Source: Kushneria phyllosphaerae (GTDB taxonomy: Bacteria; Pseudomonadota; Gammaproteobacteria; Pseudomonadales; Halomonadaceae). Taken from it: a stretch of 64,000 nt of DNA. This document shows, one piece after another, positions 44,446 through 52,895 of the stretch; the stretch's first letter is position 1; every line of letters begins with the position of its first letter. The position numbers and the translations under genes were made by a program. The stretch spans positions 124,001 through 188,000 of the forward strand of contig NZ_ONZI01000001.1 in the NCBI RefSeq assembly GCF_900312995.1, given 5' to 3'. The notes beneath the pieces are model-generated. The model was not told the DNA's origin. It worked only from the letters and a program-made list of their open reading frames with translations, and searched no databases.

Positions 44446-44799
44446 AACGCGCCCTGTTGCATCAGACGTCACGCATTAATGAGTGAATTTCCCCGGGTCA
44501 CTGGTAACGGCCTGGGGCACCGCGCCTGATCCTGAACACCCTTTTGATGCGCCCCTGACAGCCATCCCATCCCTGGGCGTGCCAAAGGATTCATCAAACC
44601 CGCCTCAAGCTGAAGTTCCCCGTATCACACCGCCCATGAGCACTTCTGCCAGGTCAGTGACGGCCCCTGTGCGTCTACCGTTCGCAGCAACCCGGGCCTT
44701 GTCGATACGCGACGGCGCCTGTCGCTTTACGCATGACAACCTGCAATGAACGCCAGCCATTACAACAATTCATGACCACCCTCGGGAGCCTGATCTTTC
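44429..44799 (+). other. Hairpin and gene-free stretch before atoE
   Basis: CAGGCGCG and CGCGCCCTG pair across the DUF2235 stop codon (44429-44458) as a likely terminator with one bulged C. The remaining 340 bases hold no convincing gene; an 88-codon frame at 44483-44749 is Pro-rich, has no ribosome site and is not credible. A GGGAG site stands about 14 bases before atoE. Confidence 0.4.
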
Positions 44800-46128
44800 A
44801 TGCGTGTCATTGGCCGTCTGTTTACTCACATCGCCGAGCGTTATCTGCCGGATGCCTTTGTTTTCCTGTTTTTCCTCACGCTTGTGGTGCTGGGGCTCGG
44901 CATCGTGTGGGGCGACGGCCATGCGCCGCGCCAGGTGCTGGATTACTGGGGCAACGGTTTTTTCAGCATTTATGAATTCACCTGTCAGATCATTCTGGTA
45001 CTGGTCAGTGGCTATGCCCTGGCCCATACCCGCGTGGTGCGCCGTGCCCTGATCGCCTTTACCCGTCTGCCGCGTACCGAGGTGCAGGTCATCATTGCCA
45101 CCACACTGGTGGCAATGCTGTGCAGCTGGATTTCCTGGGGCTTCGGGCTGGTGGCCGGCGGGCTGGTGGCCCGAGAGATGGGCATTGTCCACCGCGGCCG
45201 GGTGCACTATCCGCTGGTCGTGGCAGCGGCCTATTCGGGCTTTATTGTCTGGCACGGCGGCTACGGCGGCTCGATCCCCACCGTGATTGCCAACCCGGGG
45301 CACTTTCTGGAAGCCGAGATGGGCATCATTCCGGTATCGCAGACGGTCTTTTCGATCGGCAATCTGGCTATTCTGGCGGCCATGGTGCTGGTGGTACCGG
45401 CCGTGCTGGTATCGATGCGCCCGCGCGGCAAAGAACCCCGGACCAGCCTGCCGGACAGCGAACAAAGTGATGATATGAACGCCATGCCAGAGCCCACTCG
45501 CTCACACATGACGCCGGCCCAGCGCCTTGAATACTCACGACTGATTCCGCTGACACTTGGCGTGATTGCGCTGCTCTGGCTGCTGGATCACTTTGTTACC
45601 GGTGGCGGGGTCAACATCAATACCGTCATCCTGGGCTTTTTCGCTCTGGGGCTTTTGTTTTCCCGCCACGCCCGCGAATACATCGCCTTTTGTACCGACG
45701 GGTCGCGCACGGCCTACGGCATCATCATGCAGTTTCCCTTCTACGCCGCCATGATGGGCGTGATCGGCGGCACCGGCATGGCCACCGATATTGGCAGTGC
45801 GCTGGTCTCGATTGCCAGCAGCGAAACGCTGCCGTTTTATTCGTTTTTAAGCGCCGGGCTCATCAACTTTTTTATCCCGGCCGGCGGCGGCCAGTGGATC
45901 ATGCAGGGGCCGATCGTGATCGACGCCGCCCAGCAACTCAATGCCAACACGGCCAACGTGGCCATGGCAGTGGCCTGGGGCGATGCCTGGACCAACATGG
46001 TGCAGCCCTTCTGGACACTGCCCCTTCTGGCCATTGCCGGTCTGCAGATTCGCGACATCATGGGCTATACCTCGGTGGTCATGCTGGTGACCGGTGTCGT
46101 GCTGGGCATTGCCATGTTTCTGATCTGA
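44800..46128 (+). CDS. atoE: Short-chain fatty acid transporter (AtoE family)
   Basis: 442-residue inner-membrane permease of the AtoE family (short-chain fatty acid uptake such as butyrate and acetoacetate). LFTHIAERYLPDAFVFLFFLTLVV and CSWISWGFGLVAGGLVAREM are family signatures. AYSGFIVWHGGYGGSIP and the C-terminal IPAGGGQWIMQGPIV with AVAWGDAWTNMVQPFW are also conserved. About ten to twelve helices. No atoDAB genes are nearby. Instead two exported carboxylesterases follow on the same strand 78 bases later, which suggests that esters split outside the cytosol feed this permease. Confidence 0.93.
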   Translation: MRVIGRLFTHIAERYLPDAFVFLFFLTLVVLGLGIVWGDGHAPRQVLDYWGNGFFSIYEFTCQIILVLVSGYALAHTRVVRRALIAFTRLPRTEVQVIIATTLVAMLCSWISWGFGLVAGGLVAREMGIVHRGRVHYPLVVAAAYSGFIVWHGGYGGSIPTVIANPGHFLEAEMGIIPVSQTVFSIGNLAILAAMVLVVPAVLVSMRPRGKEPRTSLPDSEQSDDMNAMPEPTRSHMTPAQRLEYSRLIPLTLGVIALLWLLDHFVTGGGVNINTVILGFFALGLLFSRHAREYIAFCTDGSRTAYGIIMQFPFYAAMMGVIGGTGMATDIGSALVSIASSETLPFYSFLSAGLINFFIPAGGGQWIMQGPIVIDAAQQLNANTANVAMAVAWGDAWTNMVQPFWTLPLLAIAGLQIRDIMGYTSVVMLVTGVVLGIAMFLI

Positions 46129-46206
46129 TCACAATACGCCTTGCCCGAGTGAACGACCGTGTCCATCTTTAGTCTCATTCAGAGGATCGGCGGACAGGGA
46201 GAGGGC

Positions 46207-47979
46207 ATGCGGGCAGGGGCAGGAAGAAAGGGCGTCATCCTGATGACGTGGACAGTGCTGAGCCTGTCGGCCGGCCTCGCCATGGCCGAGAGCTCTCCGG
46301 CGCCTGTCGCGATCGATGAGGCGATGGCCGTTGAGATGGCCGCCGCCCTGGCAGCGGCGAATGATGCACCGATCGTTCGCACGGACAGCGGCCTACTGCG
46401 CGGCGAGCATGATCAGGGTTTTTCGGTCTATCGCGGCATCCCCTTTGCCGCACCTCCGGTAGGAGAGAACCGCTGGCGCCCGCCACAGCCCGTCAAACCC
46501 TGGCAGGGTGTCCGCGAAGCCACGCGATTTGGCCGCGACTGCATGCAAAAGCCAATGTCCAGCAGCGCCTCACCCGGTGATGAGCGCCCCGATGAGGACT
46601 GTCTCTATCTCAATGTCTGGCAACCCGATGGCGCGCGGCGCGACGCGTCGGACAGTGCGCGAGAGGACGCCACCGATGGACAGGCGGCCGCAACCGATGG
46701 CACCGGTCGTCCGGTGGTGGTCTGGCTCTATGGTGGCGCCTACGTCAACGGTGGCGCGTCCTCACCGGCCTATGACGGCCAGAGCTTTGCCCGTGATGGC
46801 GTGCTCTATGTCAGCCTGAACTATCGACTGGGGCGCTTTGGCTTTTTCTCTCATCCGGCGCTGGACGGCGAAGACGGCAATGATGCCCTGGAGGGCAACT
46901 ATGCCGTCATGGACCAGATCCGGGCGCTTGAGTGGGTCAAACGCAATATTGACCGCTTCGGCGGCGACCCGAATCAGGTCACCCTGGTCGGCGAATCTGC
47001 CGGCGGCAACTCGATTCTCAACCTGATGGCAAGCCCCGCCACCGAGGGGCTCTTTCAGCGCGCCGTGGTGATGTCCGGAGGCGGCCGCGGGCTGCGCGCC
47101 GTGCGCCATGACCTGCATGACGACCACCCCGACAATCCATCGGCCGATAGCTTCGGCACCCGCTTTGCACAGCGTCACGGCATCGAGGGCAACGACGAGG
47201 CCGCGCGTGAGGCGCTGCGCGCGCTGCCGGCCGAAGCCGTGACCGGGGATCTCAACATGAGCATGATGTATACCCCCAACCGCGAGCGTGAAACCTATGC
47301 CGGTGGCCCGGTACGCGATGGCCAAATTCTGGTCGATGAGACCCAGAACCGCTTCAAAAAGCAGCAGCAGCGCAGAATACCGCTATTGATCGGCTCGACC
47401 AGCATGGATCTGGGGCGCGCGGATGCCGCCTCGAAAACCGAGCTTTTCGATACCTTTGGCGATAATGCCGATCGCATGCGCGCGCTCTATGACCCCAGCG
47501 GCAACGTCAATCTGAAAACGCTGGCCAAGGAGATCGGCCGCGACCGCACCATGACGGAGCCGGCACGCTTTATTGCCGATGAAATGTACGCCGCCGGCCA
47601 GCCGGTGTGGCGCTATCGTTTCTCGCATGTCGCCGCGCCGCGTCGTGCTGACTGGGCAGGTGCACCGCATGCCACCGACATTCCCTATCTCTTTGATCAT
47701 CTTGATGAACTCTACGGCAGCTCGATCGACGACAGCGACCGCACCACGGCCACGGCCTTTCATGGCTACGTGATCAACTTCGCGCTGACCGGCGACCCCA
47801 ACGGCGAGGGCCTGCCACAGTGGCCCCGACATGACCCGACGCAGGAGAAGCTGGTGGATTTCACTCAGGATGACGGGCCGCAGGTGATGCGCGACCCCTG
47901 GTGGGAGCGGCTGGACATGATCGAGGGCCGCTGGGTGGCCGCCCCCGATGCAGACCCCGAGCCGGATCATCAGGGCTGA
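46207..47979 (+). CDS. Exported carboxylesterase, type B family (copy 1)
   Basis: 590-residue esterase with a signal peptide (about residues 1-27, ending GLAMA). GIPFAAPPVGENRWRPPQPV and EDCLYLNVWQPDG are the type B family's opening motifs. The nucleophile is in LVGESAGGNS (Ser264). The His is in APHATDIPYLF. Two oddities: the oxyanion motif, normally HGGG, reads WLYGGAYVNGG, and a 24-residue insert rich in Asp, Ala, Arg and Thr lies just before it. The ATG at 46207 has GGGAG upstream; a GTG at 46159 is open but less likely. Paralogue of the next gene. Natural ester substrate unknown. Confidence 0.87.
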   Translation: MRAGAGRKGVILMTWTVLSLSAGLAMAESSPAPVAIDEAMAVEMAAALAAANDAPIVRTDSGLLRGEHDQGFSVYRGIPFAAPPVGENRWRPPQPVKPWQGVREATRFGRDCMQKPMSSSASPGDERPDEDCLYLNVWQPDGARRDASDSAREDATDGQAAATDGTGRPVVVWLYGGAYVNGGASSPAYDGQSFARDGVLYVSLNYRLGRFGFFSHPALDGEDGNDALEGNYAVMDQIRALEWVKRNIDRFGGDPNQVTLVGESAGGNSILNLMASPATEGLFQRAVVMSGGGRGLRAVRHDLHDDHPDNPSADSFGTRFAQRHGIEGNDEAAREALRALPAEAVTGDLNMSMMYTPNRERETYAGGPVRDGQILVDETQNRFKKQQQRRIPLLIGSTSMDLGRADAASKTELFDTFGDNADRMRALYDPSGNVNLKTLAKEIGRDRTMTEPARFIADEMYAAGQPVWRYRFSHVAAPRRADWAGAPHATDIPYLFDHLDELYGSSIDDSDRTTATAFHGYVINFALTGDPNGEGLPQWPRHDPTQEKLVDFTQDDGPQVMRDPWWERLDMIEGRWVAAPDADPEPDHQG

Positions 47980-48041
47980 CAGGCCCGGTCTTCCGGCGTG
48001 GTCTATGCTGGGCGCATGATCCAACGCAAACGGGACATCGC

Positions 48042-49697
48042 ATGCAACGCTGGCTGAAAGGACTGCTGACGCTGGGGCTACTGGCCACGCCCCTGTGGGC
48101 CTGGGCTCAGGCCGCCTCGTCCGACCCGGCCGTTACCCGGGTAGACATCGACACCGGCGCGCTGCAGGGCCGCAGCGCGCTCGACGTGACAGCGTTCAAG
48201 GGCATCCCCTATGCGGCGGCGCCCACGGGAGACAACCGCTGGCGCCCACCACAGCCGGTATCCCCCTGGCAGGGCGTGCGCCAGGCGACCCGCTTCGGCC
48301 CGGACTGCATGCAGCGCCCCGATCCGAGCGATGCCGCCCCTCTGGGGGTAACGCCTTCAGAGGACTGTCTCTACCTGAATGTCTGGGCACCGGCTGACGC
48401 CATCCCCGATCCTCGCGTGGACCGCGCGCCGACTGATCATCCGGTGCTGGTATGGATCCATGGCGGTGGCTACGTCAACGGCGGCACCTCGACGCCGGTT
48501 TATGACGGCAGCGCCTTCGCCCGCGACGGCGTGATTCTGGTCAGCCTCAATTACCGGTTGGGCCGCTTCGGTTTTTTCGCTCATCCCGCCCTGAGCCATG
48601 AACAGCCAAGCAATCAGGTGCAGCAAAGAGCGCCGCTGGGCAATTACGCCATCATGGATCAGCTGGCCGCCCTGAACTGGGTGCAGCGCAATATTGGCGC
48701 CTTTGGCGGCGATGCTGCCAACGTCACCCTCATGGGCGAATCCGCCGGCGGCGCATCGGTGCTGGACCTGACCGGCTCACCGGCTGCCCGCGGATTGTTC
48801 CAGCGCGCCGTGGTGATGTCCGGCGGTGGCCGGGCCCTGATGGGGCCGATGCCCGCGCTTTCAGCCGATCAGGGCGATCTCCCTTCGGCCGAGAGCATTG
48901 GTGAAGCCTTTGCCCATCAACAGGGCATCGAAGGCCAAGGAGCAGACGCCCTCGCCGCCCTCAGGCACCTGCCTGCCGAACAGGTGGTCAATGGGCTCAA
49001 TATGCAAAGCCTCATGACGCCACAGGAAGGCCCGAGCACCTGGACCGGCGGCCCGATTCGCGATGGTAATCTGGTCTCCGGCGAGCCGGAAGGGATCTAT
49101 CAGGCCGGACTTGCGCAGCACGTTCCGATGATGATCGGTACCACCGATGCCGATCTGGGATTCAGCTCGGCAGACAGCATGGATACCCTGCTGGCGCCCT
49201 TTGGCGAAGACGCCGACCGTGCCCGCGCACTGTATGACGCCGAGGGCAGCGGTGACGTGCAGCGCGTGGGTCGCGCCATTGGCATGGATCGCATGATGAC
49301 CGAACCGGCGCGCTTTATTGCCGATCATTTGGCCGCCAGCGGCGAGCCGGTGTGGCGCTATCGTTTCTCGCACGTCGCGCTCGAGGCGCGTGACCAGTGG
49401 CCGGGAGCAGTGCATGCCAGCGAGCTGCCCTATCTCTTTCGCACGCTTGAATCGCGCTACGACCGTCTTGATGACAGCGACCGAGCCATGGCCTGGCAGC
49501 TGCATCGCTACGTGGTCAATTTCGCTCGGGATGGCAATCCCAACGGCGGCGGAGCGCCCACCTGGCCGCTGCATACCCCACTATCAAACCTGATGATGGA
49601 CTTTACCCAAAAGGCGGGGCCGGTAGCCCGACAGGACCCGGGGCAGGCGCAGCTGGACCTGATCGAGCAACATCTGACGCCGGTCCTCGATCATTGA
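48042..49697 (+). CDS. Exported carboxylesterase, type B family (copy 2)
   Basis: 551-residue esterase, clearly a tandem paralogue of the preceding gene (shared RWRPPQPVSPWQGVRQATRF block and same order of motifs). Signal peptide about residues 1-23 (LLTLGLLATPLWAWAQA). The oxyanion motif is the standard IHGGGYVNGG, the nucleophile lies in MGESAGGAS (Ser234), and the His in AVHASELPYLF. The start ATG follows AAACGGGAC. The reading frame is open further upstream into copy 1, but the signal peptide fixes the start. Cytosol-external hydrolysis of esters next to the AtoE permease is the likely setting. Confidence 0.88.
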   Translation: MQRWLKGLLTLGLLATPLWAWAQAASSDPAVTRVDIDTGALQGRSALDVTAFKGIPYAAAPTGDNRWRPPQPVSPWQGVRQATRFGPDCMQRPDPSDAAPLGVTPSEDCLYLNVWAPADAIPDPRVDRAPTDHPVLVWIHGGGYVNGGTSTPVYDGSAFARDGVILVSLNYRLGRFGFFAHPALSHEQPSNQVQQRAPLGNYAIMDQLAALNWVQRNIGAFGGDAANVTLMGESAGGASVLDLTGSPAARGLFQRAVVMSGGGRALMGPMPALSADQGDLPSAESIGEAFAHQQGIEGQGADALAALRHLPAEQVVNGLNMQSLMTPQEGPSTWTGGPIRDGNLVSGEPEGIYQAGLAQHVPMMIGTTDADLGFSSADSMDTLLAPFGEDADRARALYDAEGSGDVQRVGRAIGMDRMMTEPARFIADHLAASGEPVWRYRFSHVALEARDQWPGAVHASELPYLFRTLESRYDRLDDSDRAMAWQLHRYVVNFARDGNPNGGGAPTWPLHTPLSNLMMDFTQKAGPVARQDPGQAQLDLIEQHLTPVLDH

Positions 49698-49845
49698 TAC
49701 CCCTGGTGTTTTGCCGATCATCATCCACGTCCTGAAGGCATGACCCTACAGGGCTACGACTTTGGTAATTTTGCGTAACAAAATGATCAAGAAGGTAACA
49801 TAGCGGTCGATATAAGCGGGGAACATCTTCTGGATTCTCGCCATC

Positions 49846-50079
49846 ATGAAACTGGATCGCTTTTACGCACAGGCCAACGAACAGGACGCTTCACTGCAAA
49901 ATGAAGCCGAACATGACGCCCTCATGAACGCGCTGTCCCCCTGCCAGCAGTTGGAACAGAATTACACGAATATGATCAGGCGCGAGGAGTATTTGCGCCT
50001 GGCGTGGAAGGACATGCCTGAAACGCTGCGTGTTCTTTTGCGGGAAACGTCGCTTGGTCGTCTGCTGGAAGGCCTTTGA
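49846..50079 (+). CDS. Small protein of unknown function, 77 residues
   Basis: I do not recognise this protein. It is predicted soluble and helical with acidic and Gln-rich first half (YAQANEQDASLQNEAEHDAL) and a more basic C-terminus (REEYLRLAWKDMPETL, then RETSLGRLLEGL). The region before it (49760-49820) is notably AT-rich with an inverted repeat ATTTTG/CAAAAT at 49768-49784 and three GTAA-type repeats, suggesting its own promoter and operator. It precedes the flippase gene by 166 bases on the same strand. It could be a regulator or an assembly partner; both are guesses. Confidence 0.5.
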   Translation: MKLDRFYAQANEQDASLQNEAEHDALMNALSPCQQLEQNYTNMIRREEYLRLAWKDMPETLRVLLRETSLGRLLEGL

Positions 50080-50245
50080 GCCCGGTGATCTGACCGGATT
50101 TTTCTGTCATGACCTGATGTTGCAGCTCGATACAACCCGAGACATCGCACAACTCTGCACACACGGTAACCCTTTCTGGTGGCATGATCGGCCTCCCTTG
50201 CCGATCGGCCACCCGACGGTGTCTCCCCCCTGAAAAAGCAGCTTC

Positions 50246-51532
50246 ATGAACAAGGCACTCATCAATACCGCCTGGATTCTTGGCGAAAAGGTCATGTTGG
50301 CGCTGGCCGGTATTTTCATCACGGTCTATGTCGCTCGCTATCTGGGCCCCAGCGAGTTCGGTCTGATCAGCCTGGCGCTGGCGATCGTGGCCTTGATCAC
50401 ACCCATGGTGAAAATGGGCGGCGATAACGTGGTCTTCAATCGCCTGGCCCGCAACCGACAGAGCGGACTGCTGCTGATGGCGGCCTCTACCCGGGTGCGC
50501 GCGATCAATTTCATTATCATCTGTGTGCTGTTGACCGTCGGGGCCTGGTTTTATTTTGACACCCCCAAACAGAGGCTGGTGTTTTCCATCATCATCTGGG
50601 GCAGCTTCTTTACCACCAACGAGGTCTACAGCGTCTTTTTCAATTCATCGCTGGATTCCAAGTTCAACACCGTGGCGCAGAACATTGCCCTCGGTATCGG
50701 CGTGGCGCTCAAGTTTGCCTTTATCAAGCTGGGGGCCACGGTGGGCTTTTTTGCTGCAGCCAACATCGTTCAGTGGGCGGTGTCGTATTTCATCAAGCAG
50801 CATCTGTTTCGCAAAAAGACCCGCGACATTGCGCATACCTTCAAGGCGCGCAGCCGCCGTCACTCCCGCCATATCGTGCAGGTTGGTATTCCACTGGCGA
50901 TCTCGAGTCTGTCGATTGCCCTCTACACCCGCACCGACCAGATCATGCTGGGCAGCATGCTCGATGAAACGCACGTGGGCTGGTATAGCGCCGCCCTGAC
51001 CCTTTCCCAGGGCTGGATGATGTTTCCCATGGCGCTGATGACGTCCTGGATGGTCGGCATCAATCATGCGGCAAGAAACACTGACCCGTCCGTGTTCGAG
51101 CATCGCATTCGACGACTGTTTCTGGCCGTGTTCGTGGTCGCGGTGATTCCGGCCACGCTGATGGGCATTTTCAGGGTCGAGCTGATCGACATGCTCTACG
51201 GCGAGCAATATGCCCCGGCCGCCGCCGCGCTGGGCGTTACCGTCATTTCCTCGGTTTTCTCGGTACTGGGCACCTCGGCGTTCAACGTGATTACCGTGAT
51301 GGGCGGCTACAGCTTCCTGCTCAAGAAGATGCTGTTTGTCAGCGCGCTCAATATCGTTTTGAACTACCTGCTCATTCCTCATTACGGTCTGGTGGGCGCG
51401 GCCATGTCGACCCTGATTGCCGAAATCCTGTCGGCCGTGGTGCTTAATCTCTTTTACCGTCGGGGCCGTGTCCTGAGGCTTCAGCTGACAGCCTTTATGG
51501 GCGCCAGATCTGCCCCTGCGCCGGCCGGTTGA
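50246..51532 (+). CDS. Wzx-like oligosaccharide flippase
   Basis: 428-residue multi-pass membrane protein of the MOP/polysaccharide transport family. KALINTAWILGEKVMLALAGIFITVYVARYLGPSEFGLISLALAIV is the standard N-terminus; PLAISSLSIALYTRTDQIMLG and GWYSAALTLSQGWMMFPMAL mark the second half. It moves lipid-linked sugars across the inner membrane in the family's known cases. Unlike most wzx loci, no glycosyltransferase, polymerase or sugar nucleotide gene is adjacent. Only the CapA-like gene follows, 37 bases from its stop, so the pair probably forms an operon. The ribosome site is weak. Confidence 0.87.
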   Translation: MNKALINTAWILGEKVMLALAGIFITVYVARYLGPSEFGLISLALAIVALITPMVKMGGDNVVFNRLARNRQSGLLLMAASTRVRAINFIIICVLLTVGAWFYFDTPKQRLVFSIIIWGSFFTTNEVYSVFFNSSLDSKFNTVAQNIALGIGVALKFAFIKLGATVGFFAAANIVQWAVSYFIKQHLFRKKTRDIAHTFKARSRRHSRHIVQVGIPLAISSLSIALYTRTDQIMLGSMLDETHVGWYSAALTLSQGWMMFPMALMTSWMVGINHAARNTDPSVFEHRIRRLFLAVFVVAVIPATLMGIFRVELIDMLYGEQYAPAAAALGVTVISSVFSVLGTSAFNVITVMGGYSFLLKKMLFVSALNIVLNYLLIPHYGLVGAAMSTLIAEILSAVVLNLFYRRGRVLRLQLTAFMGARSAPAPAG

Positions 51533-51569
51533 TGCTGCCGACCCCGTCGATATTTTGGAAACCGATACC

Positions 51570-52700
51570 ATGATTGAAATGTTTGTCTGTGGCGATGTGG
51601 TCAACCGCCAGTACAACGGCGGCCCCGTCTGCGATGACGCCATGAGTCAGACCATCGCCGCCTGCGATTACGCCGTCTGCAACTTCGAGGCACCGATTCG
51701 CGGCTTTGGTCGCGAACAGCCCAAGGACGGTCCGCACATCAACCAGCAGACCGAGATCATGTCGGTGCTCAAAAGCCACGGCTTTGACATGATGCTTCTG
51801 GCCAACAACCACATCATGGACTTTGGCGACGAGGCGCTTGAGGCCACGCTGCGTGAAGGCGAGCGTCTTGATGTCGACATGCTCGGCGCCGGCATGACCG
51901 TCGAGAAGGCTTATCTGCCCTTGATCCGCGAGATTCAGGATGTCCGTATCGGCATGATCAATGCCTGCGAGGCGCAGTTCGGCGTGCTCGATCACAACGC
52001 CGAGCCTGATCAGGCCGGCTACGCCTGGCTCAACCACCCCGCCATCGACCGGATGGTTATCGAGCTCAAGCGCGAGTGCGATTTCGTCATCGTCTTTGCC
52101 CACGCAGGTCTTGAGTACTACGACATCCCGCAGAAGGAGTGGCGCCTGCGCTACCAGCATCTGTGCGATCTGGGCGCCGATGTGATCGTGGGCGCCCATC
52201 CTCATGTGCCGCAGGGTCATGAGACCTGGAACGACTCGCTGATCTTCTACAGCCTGGGCAACTTCTACTTCAGCAACCGGCCCAATCCGGCGGCGAAGAA
52301 GAATTATTCCTATGCCGTGAAGCTCGGTTTTGAAAAAGGCGCGCCGGTGCGTTTCACGCCGGTCTTCCACCACACCGAAAACGATGTGGTGTGTCTGTCA
52401 CCGGAAGGTGATCGCACCGATCTGGCGCGACTGGATGCCCTCCTGCACGAGGACTATCAGCGCCGTTATGATGAGATGAGCACCGCCATCTATCAGAAAT
52501 ACATTCAGCCCAATCAGATTCGCAGCCTCATGGGGGTGCCCTGTGACGGCACGCTCAAGGGCAGTATCAAGGAAGTAGCGGCAACGCTTCTGGGCAAGCG
52601 CCGCCACCTCGACAAGCCGGTGCTGGGCATGCACCTGATGAAAAACGAGACCTATTACTACGCCGCCCGACGCGCTACCGAGCTCAAGGCAAAACGCTAG
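51570..52700 (+). CDS. CapA-like metallophosphatase-fold protein
   Basis: 376-residue protein of the CapA/PGA_cap family (poly-gamma-glutamate capsule synthesis, metallophosphatase fold). Motifs: FVCGDVV, DYAVCNFEAPI, LLANNHIMDFGDEAL, FAHAGLEYYD, VIVGAHPHVPQGHE and YSLGNFYFSN. No signal peptide or membrane helix is evident, so it may be cytosolic, unlike Bacillus CapA which is membrane-bound. The start is ATG 51570 with GGAAA ten bases upstream; a TTG at 51555 is open. No capB or capC is adjacent. It is cotranscribed with the flippase, and a strong terminator follows. Confidence 0.83.
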   Translation: MIEMFVCGDVVNRQYNGGPVCDDAMSQTIAACDYAVCNFEAPIRGFGREQPKDGPHINQQTEIMSVLKSHGFDMMLLANNHIMDFGDEALEATLREGERLDVDMLGAGMTVEKAYLPLIREIQDVRIGMINACEAQFGVLDHNAEPDQAGYAWLNHPAIDRMVIELKRECDFVIVFAHAGLEYYDIPQKEWRLRYQHLCDLGADVIVGAHPHVPQGHETWNDSLIFYSLGNFYFSNRPNPAAKKNYSYAVKLGFEKGAPVRFTPVFHHTENDVVCLSPEGDRTDLARLDALLHEDYQRRYDEMSTAIYQKYIQPNQIRSLMGVPCDGTLKGSIKEVAATLLGKRRHLDKPVLGMHLMKNETYYYAARRATELKAKR

Positions 52701-52730
52701 TACCGCCGCTTGCCTGCCTGTAGCAAGAAC

Positions 52731-52768
52731 AAGGCCCCTGACAGTCTCTCTGTCAGGGGCCTTTTTTT
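52731..52768 (+). terminator. Strong rho-independent terminator after the flippase/CapA pair
   Basis: AAGGCCCCTGACAG and CTGTCAGGGGCCTT pair perfectly around TCTCT and are followed by more T residues. Confidence 0.93.
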
Positions 52769-52895
52769 GCCGGGCCTGCCCGTTTGGACCTCTTGTAGAA
52801 GGCAGCGGCGCTGCATCGACAGCGAGGCGCGATCGGCATAAGGTTTTGTTCCGGAAGATGCCCCTCGACAACAACACTTCTGCTCAGGAATCCTC

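Noticed and set aside
44483..44749. An 88-codon frame between the DUF2235 gene and atoE
   Set aside because: No ribosome site, Pro/Ser/Thr-rich translation without similarity, and overlaps a likely promoter region.
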